Assembly: GCA_900314715.1 (NCBI GenBank)
Contig: OMWI01000002.1
Coordinates: forward strand, 1-64,000
Length of the DNA: 64,000 nt
Direction: 5' to 3'
Source: an uncultured Prevotellaceae bacterium
Lineage (GTDB): Bacteria > Bacteroidota > Bacteroidia > Bacteroidales > Bacteroidaceae
A program made the translations under genes and the position numbers. The notes below the pieces were generated by a model that had not been told where the DNA came from, did not search any database, and saw nothing but the letters and a program-made list of their open reading frames with translations. Shown here piece by piece: positions 1 through 12,100 of this stretch; position 1 is the stretch's first letter; the number at the start of each line of letters is the position of its first letter.

Positions 1-1
1 C

Positions 2-1594
<1,593 letters not shown>

Positions 1595-1622
1595 GGATTT
1601 TTTTCTCGCTAACGACAATAAT

Positions 1623-1653
1623 GATGGGAGATTGCATCACGCAGTCTCCCATC
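1623..1653 (+). terminator. Hairpin between convergent thrS and GH3 genes
   Basis: GATGGGAGA at 1623-1631 pairs with TCTCCCATC at 1645-1653, and the stem extends inward to a 5-base loop. The T-rich tail is weak (TTCAATTTGTT). It lies between two convergent genes and probably ends thrS transcription; it may also serve the opposite strand. Confidence 0.6.
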
Positions 1654-1692
1654 TTCAATTTGTTAAGTTTGTCCGCTTATTACAAAAGCGGA

Positions 1693-3975
1693 TTACTTAA
1701 ACTTAAACACATAACTACCAACAATATGGTTAGAGGATGTACCTATCAATGCCTCAAAATCTCCTGCCTCGGCCATCCATGCGCCTGTCTGGTCGTTGTA
1801 GAAACTCAACGCAGACTTGTCGATGGTCAGTGATACTTGTTGCGTCTCGCCTGGTTGGAGATATACCTTGCGGAAAGCCTTCAACTCCTTCAACGGACGC
1901 TCTACTGAAGCCTGTTTGTCATGGATGTATAATTGGATGGTTTCTGCACCCGCACGACTTCCCGTATTGGTTACAGGGATGGTGAACGTCAGCTTCTCGT
2001 CGGCTGTCATCGTGTTTTTATCAGCCGTGATATTGCCCAACTTAAATGACGTATAACTCAATCCATAGCCGAAGGGGAACAACGGTCCTTGATTCTTGCG
2101 ATTGCGCGCGAGACGATCCGTCCAACGGTAGCCAACGAAGATTCCTTCCTTGTATTCCTCGTCGATAATCTGATGACCTTCGCGCCAAGTACCAGGGTAA
2201 CTGTTGGTGGCATGAGCGCCACATTGGTCGAGCGAAGCATACCACGTGAATGGTAATTTGCCAGATGGGTTTACGTCGCCAACGAGAACGGAAGCAATGG
2301 CTTCGCCAGCCTTGGAACCGATAAACCATGCCTGTACGATAGCAGGCACTTTCTTCACCCAAGGCAACGTGGCACCGTTACCGGAGATGTTGACATACAC
2401 AAGACGGGGATTAACCTTCAAGATGGCTTCTATCACGTCGTTCTGGGCGTATGGCAGGTCGTAACTCTTGCGGTCGTGCCCCTCACAATCTTGATGGTCG
2501 CTTTTGTTAAGACCGCCAATGAAGATGACAACATCGGCTTGGCGAGCCTTCTCTACCGCTTCTGCCGTCAACTCTGCTTGCGTGCGTGTCTCGTAAAGAC
2601 TTCTTCCTACGGTTACTCCATTATAACTCTGAATGGTGTCGCCCACATATCCACGAGCATAATCTACTTGGCAATTCGGCGCTTTTGCCGATACCCATTG
2701 ACAGATGCCGTCGAGTGGAAGCGTTTCATGTTGAGCCTTTAACGACGACGAACCACCGCCAACGGTCATCATCTTGATGGCATTCTCGCCAACGACAAGA
2801 ATGCGTTTCGTCTTCTGAACATTGAGAGGAAGGAGTGGGGTGGCTTTTTCACCCTTATTGCCTTTCACCTTGTCGTTCTTCAACAATACGATTCCCTCTT
2901 GTGCAATCTTGAGTGCTGCTTCGTAATGACTCTCTGAGCAGAGGAAACCATGTGGACGATGACGATTCATCGTGGTGCGGAAGAACAAGCGCAATACTCT
3001 TCTCACCTTCTCGTCGAGTTCCTTTGTGGTGTATTTTCCCTCGCGAATGAGTTGTTTGTAAGCATCCGCCAAGAAATAACTATCGTAGGCGTTCGTCTTA
3101 CCCATCGTCAAGCCGTTTGTCCACGTTCCGAATTCCAAGTCAAGTCCGTTTTCAATGGCCTCGATCGTATTATGACAACCTCCCCAATCGGAAATGACAA
3201 CCCCATCGAATCCCCAATCCTTCTTCAATATCTGGTTAAGCATCGTCGCATTATGACAATTATGCTGGTTTTGATAGAGGTTATACGCTCCCATAATCGC
3301 CCATGCGCCACCTTCTTGAACGGCAGCCTTGAAAGCTGGTAGATAAATCTCGTGTAGGGCACGGTCGTTGACGATGACGTTCACTTGATGGCGATACTCT
3401 TCATCGTTGTTGAGCGCATAGTGCTTTACGCAAGCGGCAACCCCTTTCGATTGCAATCCTTGCACGTATGGAACGACCATTCGAGAGGTGAGATAGGGGT
3501 CTTCCCCCATATATTCGAAATTGCGACCACCAAGCGGCGTGCGATAGATGTTAACGCCAGGTCCCAACATAACGTTCTTGTTGCGGTAAAGTGCCTCTTC
3601 ACCAAGACTCTCACCATATAAACGAGCCAAGTCGGGATTCCATGTGGCGGTAAGACAGGTGAGGGCAGGGAATGCCACGCAAGAATCATTGGTTTGTCCT
3701 GCTTGTTCCCATTCATCCCATAACACGTCTGGTCGTACACCATGAGGACCGTCGTCTGTCCATAAATCAGGGAATCCCAATCGTTTTACGCCAGGACTGC
3801 TGAACTTTGATTGCGCATGAATGACGGCTATCTTCTCATCGAGCGTCATACGTGCCAAAGCATCGTCGATTCGTTGCTCTATACCCTTGCTCTCGTCAAG
3901 ATATACGGGTATATGTTGGGCTTGTAATGGGATGGATGAGCATCCCATTACAAATGCAAAAATCAAATGTTTCAT
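1693..3975 (-). CDS. GH3 beta-glucosidase, exported (BglX-like)
   Basis: Predicted to release glucose from the non-reducing end of beta-gluco-oligosaccharides in the periplasm. The 760-residue protein starts with a signal peptide (about residues 1-20, cleaved near LQAQ). The GH3 N-terminal barrel follows, with KHY at 184-186 and the nucleophile Asp263 in VISDWGG. After it come the alpha/beta sandwich domain and a C-terminal fibronectin III-like domain, which together are the usual full-length GH3 architecture. It is the last gene of the glucan operon, with its start only 2 bases after the GH16 stop, so translation is probably coupled. A GH16 endo-enzyme next to a GH3 exo-enzyme points to beta-1,3 or mixed-linkage glucan; the exact linkage cannot be read from sequence. 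Confidence 0.92.
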   Translation of the reverse strand: MKHLIFAFVMGCSSIPLQAQHIPVYLDESKGIEQRIDDALARMTLDEKIAVIHAQSKFSSPGVKRLGFPDLWTDDGPHGVRPDVLWDEWEQAGQTNDSCVAFPALTCLTATWNPDLARLYGESLGEEALYRNKNVMLGPGVNIYRTPLGGRNFEYMGEDPYLTSRMVVPYVQGLQSKGVAACVKHYALNNDEEYRHQVNVIVNDRALHEIYLPAFKAAVQEGGAWAIMGAYNLYQNQHNCHNATMLNQILKKDWGFDGVVISDWGGCHNTIEAIENGLDLEFGTWTNGLTMGKTNAYDSYFLADAYKQLIREGKYTTKELDEKVRRVLRLFFRTTMNRHRPHGFLCSESHYEAALKIAQEGIVLLKNDKVKGNKGEKATPLLPLNVQKTKRILVVGENAIKMMTVGGGSSSLKAQHETLPLDGICQWVSAKAPNCQVDYARGYVGDTIQSYNGVTVGRSLYETRTQAELTAEAVEKARQADVVIFIGGLNKSDHQDCEGHDRKSYDLPYAQNDVIEAILKVNPRLVYVNISGNGATLPWVKKVPAIVQAWFIGSKAGEAIASVLVGDVNPSGKLPFTWYASLDQCGAHATNSYPGTWREGHQIIDEEYKEGIFVGYRWTDRLARNRKNQGPLFPFGYGLSYTSFKLGNITADKNTMTADEKLTFTIPVTNTGSRAGAETIQLYIHDKQASVERPLKELKAFRKVYLQPGETQQVSLTIDKSALSFYNDQTGAWMAEAGDFEALIGTSSNHIVGSYVFKFK

Positions 3976-3977
3976 GG

Positions 3978-5081
3978 TTATTTCCTTTGAAATACTCTGA
4001 TATAATCCACTTCCATCGTAGCAGGAAGGGCACTCTCGTCAACGTCTTGTGCGCCTCCCCAACTGCCTCCCCATGCGAGGTTGAAGATAATGTAGAACGG
4101 ATCGTCGTAAGGCCAATCGTCGCGACCTTTACCCTTGTTGTCGTAAGAGAGTTGCACCTTGCCATCTACGTATGTCGTGATGTTATTGGCAGTCCATAGA
4201 ATGGCGTAGGTATGAAACTCGTCTTCGGCACCGTCGCACTTCATCTCATGAGTCACCTGCGTATTGTTCGTATGCACGTGAGCATTGGCGTGAAGACTTG
4301 AAGAAACATAGTTGGGATGGTATCCCACTTCTTCCATGATGTCTATCTCACCATCGGCTGGCCATGAACGGAAATTGACGGGCATCATCCAGAATGCAGG
4401 CCAAGTGCCTTTACCTTTTGGCAATTTGATGAAAGCTTCGATATAACCGTATGTCCAACCTTCTTTCACTTTTGCGTACACACGACCAGAATAAATCTTG
4501 CCATTCTCCTTCAAACAGGTAATACGCAATTTTCCGTTTTTCACCTCAGTAACAAGTGAACCATCGGGTGTCTGATGATTGACGTAGTTCTGGAGTTCGT
4601 TGTTTACCCAACCAGCGTTCTTCACCTCATGCGTCCAATCATCAGCATTGAGTTGCGAACCTTTGTCGAATTCGTCTTGCCAAACGAGCGAATATCCTTC
4701 AGGAGCATAGTATGCGGATTTGGCGGCAGCTGCCTGAGTGACCGTAATGCTTTTGCGAGCAGTACCCGACATAACGGTGATAGAGCCCTTACGTTCGTTC
4801 GTCGTAGGATTGGCTGGAATGATGACCGTGATGGAACCCGATTGCGCTATGGTGTTTTTCGTGTTGAGCGTGATGAAATCACCTTCTGCATAGGCTCCCC
4901 ATTCCTTACCTGTTGTATTGACGTCTATCGTGTACGTACCACCATTGTCGGGTGCCGAAATGCTTTCCTGAGAGACGTTAATGCTGATGGTTGCAACGGG
5001 TTCGTCATCGCTGCTCCCACCACAACCCCAAAGGGCTATGGCGAGAGAGAGCAAATATGTATTAAGCATATATCGTTTCAT
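3978..5081 (-). CDS. GH16 endo-beta-glucanase lipoprotein with BACON domain
   Basis: Predicted surface endo-glucanase (laminarinase or lichenase type) that cuts beta-glucan for uptake by the SusCD pair. The 367-residue protein starts with a lipoprotein signal (lipidated Cys20 in LWGC) followed by an acidic GGSSDDEP stretch, which in Bacteroidota often marks surface export. Residues about 30-118 form a BACON-type Ig-like module (VSQESISAPDNGGTY, then ITVTQA). The GH16 domain carries the ExDxxE catalytic signature in DGEIDIMEEVG, plus WPAFWMMP. The start follows the SGBP stop by 6 bases. Laminarinase versus mixed-linkage specificity is unresolved. Confidence 0.93.
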   Translation of the reverse strand: MKRYMLNTYLLSLAIALWGCGGSSDDEPVATISINVSQESISAPDNGGTYTIDVNTTGKEWGAYAEGDFITLNTKNTIAQSGSITVIIPANPTTNERKGSITVMSGTARKSITVTQAAAAKSAYYAPEGYSLVWQDEFDKGSQLNADDWTHEVKNAGWVNNELQNYVNHQTPDGSLVTEVKNGKLRITCLKENGKIYSGRVYAKVKEGWTYGYIEAFIKLPKGKGTWPAFWMMPVNFRSWPADGEIDIMEEVGYHPNYVSSSLHANAHVHTNNTQVTHEMKCDGAEDEFHTYAILWTANNITTYVDGKVQLSYDNKGKGRDDWPYDDPFYIIFNLAWGGSWGGAQDVDESALPATMEVDYIRVFQRK

Positions 5082-5087
5082 AAGGTT

Positions 5088-7550
5088 TTATTCTGCTTTT
5101 TCAAAGATGATGTCGCTAATGGTGATGTTTGTTCCAACGGGTGTACCACCGAAGTCAAAGAAGAGTGAGAGTGCATGAGCATCGCCTTGTGATAGTGTCG
5201 CTCCCTTTATGGTATACACAAACGGTTCGTCGGCTGTCACGTTGTGGCGGTCAGCGAAGTAGAAGTTTCCGTCATGCTTCGTTCCGTCAGGACCATCGGT
5301 TTCTACGAGTTTGATGGTAATACCTGGACAATCGTTGTCGGCAAGGATTTTGCAAGAGAAATTGTATGCATCATTCTTTGCAGCGGCAAGTGTGGTGTTG
5401 ATGGGGAATTGACCTTGCCATTGAGAACCACCCATGCCTTCTGGGATGATAAGACTCCACTTGTTGCCATCATGTTTCCATGCGGGGTCGCTAATTTGCG
5501 ACCAACTATCATTGGCAAACCAAGGCGTTACACTCACGAATGCAGAACCCTCGTCAACGGTTTTCCAAAGATTATTTGCATCATTGTAGTCCATTGAAAC
5601 AGCTTCCTCGAAGTAAATATTGCTAATCTTGATATTAGTGCCAGCTGGTGTTCCACCGAAGTCGAAGAACAATGAAAGTGCGTGGGCGTCGTTTTGCGAG
5701 AGCGACACTCCCTTTGCCTTGTAGATAAATGGTACGTCAGCCTTCACTTCATGGCGGTCAGCGAAGAAGAAGTTTCCGTCGTGCTTCGTTCCGTCAGGAT
5801 CATCGGTTTCTGTGAGTTTGATGGTCACTCCAGGACAATCAGCATCAGCCTCAATTACACAATAGAAATTATACTTCTTGTTTTTGCTTGCCTTCAACGT
5901 AGTGTTGATGGGGAATTGTCCTTGCCATTGGCTACCACCCATACCATCGGGGATACTAAGGCTCCATTCACCATTCTCGTGCTTCCATGACGGGTCGGCA
6001 ATTTGGCCCCAACCGTTATCGGCGAACCATGGTGTTACGCTGATAAAGGATTGTCCTGTCTCAACGGGTAACCAGAGGTTAGCACTTGCGTTCACATCCC
6101 AATCCTTGACGGGAACGTCTGGTGTATCAGGTTTCTCTTCGGGCAATACGGTACCATCATCATTGGCATGGTCTTTCAATACGATGTTGGAAACATTGAC
6201 AACCGTATTCTCCTGGCATCCTCCGAAGTCGAGTACGAGCATCACCTTACTCATGTCAATACCTGGCATGTCGCTCTTCCAGAATATGTAGTCCTCGCCT
6301 GCCTTCAAGTTAATTCTATCTGTGAAGTAGAATACACCGTCGTCACCGTCAAGTACCAATTTTACTGTTGCACCATTCAAATCCTTATCGCTATTGAAGA
6401 TAGCAGAGAAGTCATAATTGCTGGAAGCAGAGGTTGTGAGGTCCGTATGGAATTTCACTTGAGCTTGCCATTGGTCGGTCGTTGCCTGTGGCAGATCAAT
6501 CGTGTAGTCGTTGCCTGCATCCACGAAGCCAGGATCAGCTATCTGTGTCCATCCTGGAGCATACCAGAACTCCATGCTTGGCGTAATGCCCTTCCACATG
6601 TTGTAGTCGCTGTTCGCATCGAAGCCTGCAAATTCCTTTTCACCTTCCTTGCTGGTAAAGATGAAGCGCCAAGCAATGGTGGGTTTGATCGGGTCTTCAT
6701 AGACAAGCACCATCTTGGTTGCTGTCAGTTGCTCCACGCGGAACAACGGTTCTTCATATTGTTTATCAGAACTAATGTAAGGGAAGAGTGTTTTTTCAGA
6801 CAATCTGATATAACGTTGATTGGTTACTTTACCATCTTTGTCGGTCCAATTACGTTCCTCGAAGTTCCACGTAGCAGTTTGGTTGCCAAGAGCGACGTCT
6901 AAATCTTCAGTGGCGCCATCTGCCCATTTGGTTTTGTAGTTGACATAAGTCATTCCATCTTCGCCTGCACTATAAGTATAGGTACCACCTTTGCGGGTTT
7001 CTGCGGTAAAGGTGATGCGATCGTCATAAACTCCGAAAGCCTTCTTTTCATCGGCTTTGGCTGCCCACCAATTAGAACCGTCGGTTCCTGGTTCTCCACA
7101 ACCCATGTGAGCTGCCTCTTTGTTGTCGATACGCCATTCTTTGCCCGTGATACGGCGGAAGTCGGCAGAGTAATCAATCTTTGTCTCGTTGAAAGTATAT
7201 TCTTTCTTGATGCTACCTTGACTGATACCATTACGATTGCCAAGTTTTAGTTCTACGGTGTGCGTACCTGCTTCATCATTCTTATATCCCACTTCATTCA
7301 AGGTAGAATATGTCGTTCCGTCGAGAATCCAGATAGGATAAGTGCCAGGAGCAGGAATGAAGTTTGCTACCATCTGATTCGTTTCCTGGTCAACGGTAAT
7401 TTGGAAATCAACGCCATTCATTGTAGGAATTCCATTGGGATCTGCACCCGAGAACTCGTCTGGCGAGCAGGATGTATATATTGCTGACATACTGCAAATT
7501 ACAAGTCCTGCGCAAAATAATTTAAATATCTTGTTCATATTTTTATGCAT
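5088..7550 (-). CDS. Surface glycan-binding lipoprotein with repeated CBM-like modules (SGBP, SusE/F position)
   Basis: Third gene after susC and susD, the usual place of a surface glycan-binding protein that feeds polysaccharide to the porin complex. The lipoprotein signal has its Cys at 28, or at 24 if Met5 (position 7538) is the start; I cannot decide between the two. The N-terminal third resembles a Bacteroidales surface-domain scaffold (AHMGCGEPGTDGSNWW). Three jelly-roll-like CBM modules of about 150 residues follow, beginning near NMWKGITPSM, NLWLPVETGQ and NLWKTVDEGS. The last two are close copies, sharing QWQGQFPINTTL, CPGVTIKL or CPGITIKL, DGTKHDGNF and ALSLFFDFGGTP. No catalytic domain is visible. 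Glycan specificity is inferred from the GH16 and GH3 neighbours only. Confidence 0.85.
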   Translation of the reverse strand: MHKNMNKIFKLFCAGLVICSMSAIYTSCSPDEFSGADPNGIPTMNGVDFQITVDQETNQMVANFIPAPGTYPIWILDGTTYSTLNEVGYKNDEAGTHTVELKLGNRNGISQGSIKKEYTFNETKIDYSADFRRITGKEWRIDNKEAAHMGCGEPGTDGSNWWAAKADEKKAFGVYDDRITFTAETRKGGTYTYSAGEDGMTYVNYKTKWADGATEDLDVALGNQTATWNFEERNWTDKDGKVTNQRYIRLSEKTLFPYISSDKQYEEPLFRVEQLTATKMVLVYEDPIKPTIAWRFIFTSKEGEKEFAGFDANSDYNMWKGITPSMEFWYAPGWTQIADPGFVDAGNDYTIDLPQATTDQWQAQVKFHTDLTTSASSNYDFSAIFNSDKDLNGATVKLVLDGDDGVFYFTDRINLKAGEDYIFWKSDMPGIDMSKVMLVLDFGGCQENTVVNVSNIVLKDHANDDGTVLPEEKPDTPDVPVKDWDVNASANLWLPVETGQSFISVTPWFADNGWGQIADPSWKHENGEWSLSIPDGMGGSQWQGQFPINTTLKASKNKKYNFYCVIEADADCPGVTIKLTETDDPDGTKHDGNFFFADRHEVKADVPFIYKAKGVSLSQNDAHALSLFFDFGGTPAGTNIKISNIYFEEAVSMDYNDANNLWKTVDEGSAFVSVTPWFANDSWSQISDPAWKHDGNKWSLIIPEGMGGSQWQGQFPINTTLAAAKNDAYNFSCKILADNDCPGITIKLVETDGPDGTKHDGNFYFADRHNVTADEPFVYTIKGATLSQGDAHALSLFFDFGGTPVGTNITISDIIFEKAE

Positions 7551-7567
7551 TATATTCGTTTTAGATA

Positions 7568-9118
7568 TTAATAGTTGTTCTGAACCAATGTAGGATCAGC
7601 GTCAAGTTCAGACTGAGCCAAAGGAATGTGTTTCTTGCTTGGTGTCCAAGAGTTGGTGCGATAACCGTAGCTATCTGGTACGAGAACGGTAGAAGCTTTC
7701 TGCGTAGCACCGCTGATGCCTTCTGCACGAACCAAGTCGAAGTAACGTTTACCCTCACCACAAAATTCCAAATGACGTTCGTTCATGATATCATCAATAG
7801 ATACATTGGAGAGATTGGAAAGTCCTGCACGCTTGCGAACTTCGTTCACGTAGTTTGTTGCCTCTGCTGAACTTCCACCTGTTTGCAACAATAATTCGGC
7901 AGCATTTAGCAATGTTTCCGCATAGCGATATATGCGCTTGTTGTTGTTATAGTTCAAGTTCTTTGAAGTAGGACAATCCTTGTTGTTCTCTGATTGTGGA
8001 CGATACTTTCCGTGCCAGATGTGTGTGTCTTGATAACGTTCGGTATAGCTATAAGCGCGAACATCCCAACAAGTAACATCACGGCGCAAGTCGTCTGCCG
8101 CATACATATTATATGTTTCTACGCGCATAGGAAGGAATCCCCATCCGTCGTTTCCACTTTCCCAGCCTTCGCCGCCACTCCAACCATTGGGAGAGCAAAG
8201 AGTGGGGAATACCGAACCACCAGCGTTTAAGGCTGCATCGCCCCAGTCGCGTTGTGCTTGGTCATCGTTGTAATTAATCTCAAAGATACTCTCCGCACAC
8301 CATTCACCACTTTCTTGCCACAAGTCTTTGAAGCTTGGATTCAATGAATAACTGGAATCGGCGATAATCTGTTTCATGTGGTTAAGCGCTTGAGGATAGC
8401 GAGCACTATCGTTTTGGTACATCACCATTTCTGCATAGAGCATATAGGCAAATGCTTGACTCACGCGACCACTTTCTGCGTTTTTCCAGCGCATTGGCAA
8501 AACGTTGGAAGCAATGATTTCCTCTAATTCGGGCAAAAGCTTGTTATAGATTTCATCAGCCTTCATTTGTGGAGCCGTGTAAGGCAAAGACAGATTTTCC
8601 AGATAGAAGGGTACATTGCCATAGTAATGCCATAATATATTATAATAGTACACGCGAAGCAAACGGGCTTGCATCTCCATAGACTTACGGAATTCACTGC
8701 TTGCCTTTCCTTCCCATCCAGCATACTTAATAGCATCGTTGCAACGCTTGATACCACTATAGAAGTCGCCCCATAGAGTGGCCAGCGTATTGTTGCCGTC
8801 AGCCGCGAAGTTGAACAAACGGTGCCAATGTTGGTTGTCGGTATTATCTGAACCGCCTACCCAGAAGTCGTCACCCATGATTTCTGCATCAATGGTCAAG
8901 TCGTTATAGGCTTTGTTGTCCCAATCTGGCCAGTGCAAAGGAGCGTATGCGGATGTGAGCGCTTCGTTCAACGTCTCTTCCGTCGTGTAGTATTCCTCCA
9001 GTGGTTCTCCATCAGGCTTAATAACCTCAAGGAAATTATCGCTGCATGAAGTGAATGACGTGGCTAAGCCACAACTTACGAGTACAGCGGAGAATATTTT
9101 ATTTATTTTGGTATTCAT
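7568..9118 (-). CDS. SusD/RagB-family glycan-binding lipoprotein
   Basis: Outer-membrane lipoprotein that forms the lid on the SusC-type porin and captures oligosaccharide. The 516-residue length is typical. The lipoprotein signal ends at Cys25 (SFTSCSDNF). SusD-type features include the TPR-like helical core, LRVYYYNILWHYYGNVPFY, and the C-terminal RYAETLLNAAELL followed by INDIMNERHLEF-like and RYFDLVRA stretches. It starts 24 bases after the SusC stop. A SusD directly following a SusC is the diagnostic pair of a polysaccharide utilisation locus. Confidence 0.96.
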   Translation of the reverse strand: MNTKINKIFSAVLVSCGLATSFTSCSDNFLEVIKPDGEPLEEYYTTEETLNEALTSAYAPLHWPDWDNKAYNDLTIDAEIMGDDFWVGGSDNTDNQHWHRLFNFAADGNNTLATLWGDFYSGIKRCNDAIKYAGWEGKASSEFRKSMEMQARLLRVYYYNILWHYYGNVPFYLENLSLPYTAPQMKADEIYNKLLPELEEIIASNVLPMRWKNAESGRVSQAFAYMLYAEMVMYQNDSARYPQALNHMKQIIADSSYSLNPSFKDLWQESGEWCAESIFEINYNDDQAQRDWGDAALNAGGSVFPTLCSPNGWSGGEGWESGNDGWGFLPMRVETYNMYAADDLRRDVTCWDVRAYSYTERYQDTHIWHGKYRPQSENNKDCPTSKNLNYNNNKRIYRYAETLLNAAELLLQTGGSSAEATNYVNEVRKRAGLSNLSNVSIDDIMNERHLEFCGEGKRYFDLVRAEGISGATQKASTVLVPDSYGYRTNSWTPSKKHIPLAQSELDADPTLVQNNY

Positions 9119-9142
9119 AGTGTATTCTATTTATGTGATGAA

Positions 9143-12100
9143 TTATAACGAAATATTGAATCCGATGGTAAATGTACGGGCTTGTGGATATACACCATAG
9201 TCAACACCAGAGTTCTCTGTTCTGTGTTTTTGGGTGTCATTGTCGAAGCCTGCACCGATTTCAGGATCAAATCCCCAGTATTTAGTCCATGTGAAGAGAT
9301 TCTCTGCACGTACGTATGCGCGGAAACGATTGATACCAATTTTGTTGGTCAACGAACGGGGGAGGGTATATCCTAAGGTAATGTTCTTCAGACGAAGATA
9401 ACTACCGTCTTGAATATACATATCACTACATACCCAGTTCTTGGAATCGCCAAGACTTGGAACGGTATTGCTTGTGCCTTCACCAGTCCAACGTTGGAGA
9501 ACCCAAGTAGGATAGTTACCTGAAGCAATATCCTGACGATAGGTAGCGTCGAAAATATCTACTCCGCTGACGCCTTGGAAGAATAAGCTTAAGTCAAAGC
9601 CTTTCCATTCTGCGTCGAAGTTAAAGCCAAACGACCAATCGGGTATTCCGTTACCAATATTGGTACGGTCGTCAGAATTAATCTTATTGTCACCATTGGT
9701 ATCTACGAAACGGAAATCACCAGGTTTAGAACTGATTCCGTACTTGGAATTATATGCGTCGGCTTCTGCCTTGTTCTGTATGATTCCGTCAGTCTTATAA
9801 CCATAGAAGAATGGGAATGGTTGTCCGTTTTCAGCACGTGTTCCACCATCGCTGAATTGATTGATGCCATAATTGATGAAACCAGTTTCATTACCGATAT
9901 TCGTCAACTTATTCTTCAAGTATGCAGCATTTGCTTTTACCGCAAATCGTGCATCAGAAATATTCCACTTGTAACCCAATTCAAACTCCCAACCGCTATT
10001 TTTCATGTCGCCAACGTTAGCTAAAGGACGTTGTTCTCCAACATAACTTGGAATAGGCATGTCGATAATCATACCATTGGTCTTCTTCATGAAATAGTCA
10101 ACGGTAAAGGTAAGTTGGTTGTTCCAGAATCCAAAATCGAGACCTAAGTTCGTCTGTTCACTTTCCTCCCATTTCAAATCTTCATTTGCCAAACGGTTAG
10201 CTTTCGAACCATAAGTCATAGAGGCCGTCTTTCCATAATAATAGTTGCTGCTTGCACCGAGGGCAGTAAGTGTAGTATAGGCAAAGTCACCGATATTGTC
10301 GTTACCGTTCTTACCCCAACTTGCGCGGAACTTTAAGTTGGTGAGCCAATCACGTGTGTTTTCCATGAATGCTTCGTTCATGACGTTCCATCCTACAGAG
10401 AATGAGGGGAATGTACCATATTTGTTATTGGAACCGAAACGACTGGAACCATCACGGCGAATAGTACCTTGGAACATGTAGCGCTCATCATAGTTGTAGC
10501 TAACACGAGCAAAGAGAGACGCAAGACGATGTTCGGTATATGGACCACCCCATACGCCAACAAGACTCTTTGCACCCGTTACTTTTCCGTCAGCGTCATT
10601 GGTCAATTCAAGGTTACCTCCCGTCGTGTAGTTGATGCTTGGTTTATTTGGATTTACGAGATTCCAATGAGAACCACCCAGTTCATCACCTTTGAATTTC
10701 ATTGCACTTTGTCCCAAAACGACACCGATGGTATGCTTGCCGAAAGTCTTGTCGTATGTCAAGGTATTTTCGATTTGCCATGTGGTGTTGTTTCCCTTGT
10801 AAGCGGCAGCCTGCGTATGGTCGCTATTATTGTTTCCTGACAAATAATATTTCTGCAATGTTGCTCCGTTATAACCCCAGAAAGAGAGTTCGGCACTATA
10901 GCTGAAATGGTATTTCAACGCATCATACAATTGCAAGTCAAGAGAGAATTTCGGCATAAACTTATGGCTCCAATTCTTATTGGGATTGTTGTGCATCATG
11001 GCGATGGGGTTGTTCTGCTCGTTGTAACTACCCACATAATTGGGGATAGTATAAGGATAGCCGTTGGCATCATAATAGAGGTCGTATGCTTTATAGCGGT
11101 CAATCATGGCTTGACCATAACGAGGTACATCTTCCTCACCAATCCTATCATAACCTAATTGCGTAAGGGTTACGGGGAGTGTTGGAGCGAGATAGAGGGC
11201 TGAACCAAGTGGAGAACCCCATGTAGAGTTGGCGTCTAAACTTGTATTATGTACGCGCATATAAGAAAGGTTTGCACCAATATCAAGCTTGTTCAAGAAA
11301 TTGCGTTCCTTGGAAGCGTCAAATATATTGAATTGGTTGTTGGAACGAATAGTCAGACGGTCGTAGTTGGATTGTCCGTAATTACCGCCAACGATACCAT
11401 CTTGGGTGAAATAACCCATTGAAAGATAGTAATTTACTTTCTCTGATGCACCGCTGATACTCACGTCGTGTTGTACGATGGGCGCATTGTCGTTGAAGAG
11501 TAAATCCTGCCAGTTAGTACCGAAACCAATAATCTTATTGTCGTTAGCATCAACGAGGTTATAAGGATCATTATAAAGAGGTGATAAACCGTTTTGCACA
11601 CGACGCTCGTTTTGTAAGATAGCATAGTCGGTAGCTCCCGTTACGTCGCGCTTTTTCCATGCGCTTTGCCAACCATAACTGAAGTTGTAGTTAACACTGA
11701 CCTTTCCCAATTTTCCTTTTTTCGTGGTGACAAGGATAACACCGTTGGCAGCACGTGCTCCGTAGATGGCACCAGAAGCTGCGTCTTTCAATACTTCGAT
11801 ACTCTCAATGTCGCTGGGGTTTACGCTCTCCATACCATTTTGGTCTGTGGGCATTCCGTCAACAATATAAAGAGGCTCGGAGTTGTTGATGGTTCCGACA
11901 CCACGAATGCGAATCATTGATTTAGAACCTGGTTGACCAGAAGAAGATGTAACGTTCACACCTGCAGCCATACCCTTCAATGCATCTTCTGCACGAAGAC
12001 GGGTCTTGCCGTCAAGGTCATCAGAACTGACTTTTGCGATAGAAGCGGTCACAACACTTTTCTTTTGTACACCGTAACCGATAACCACCACGTCTTGCAA

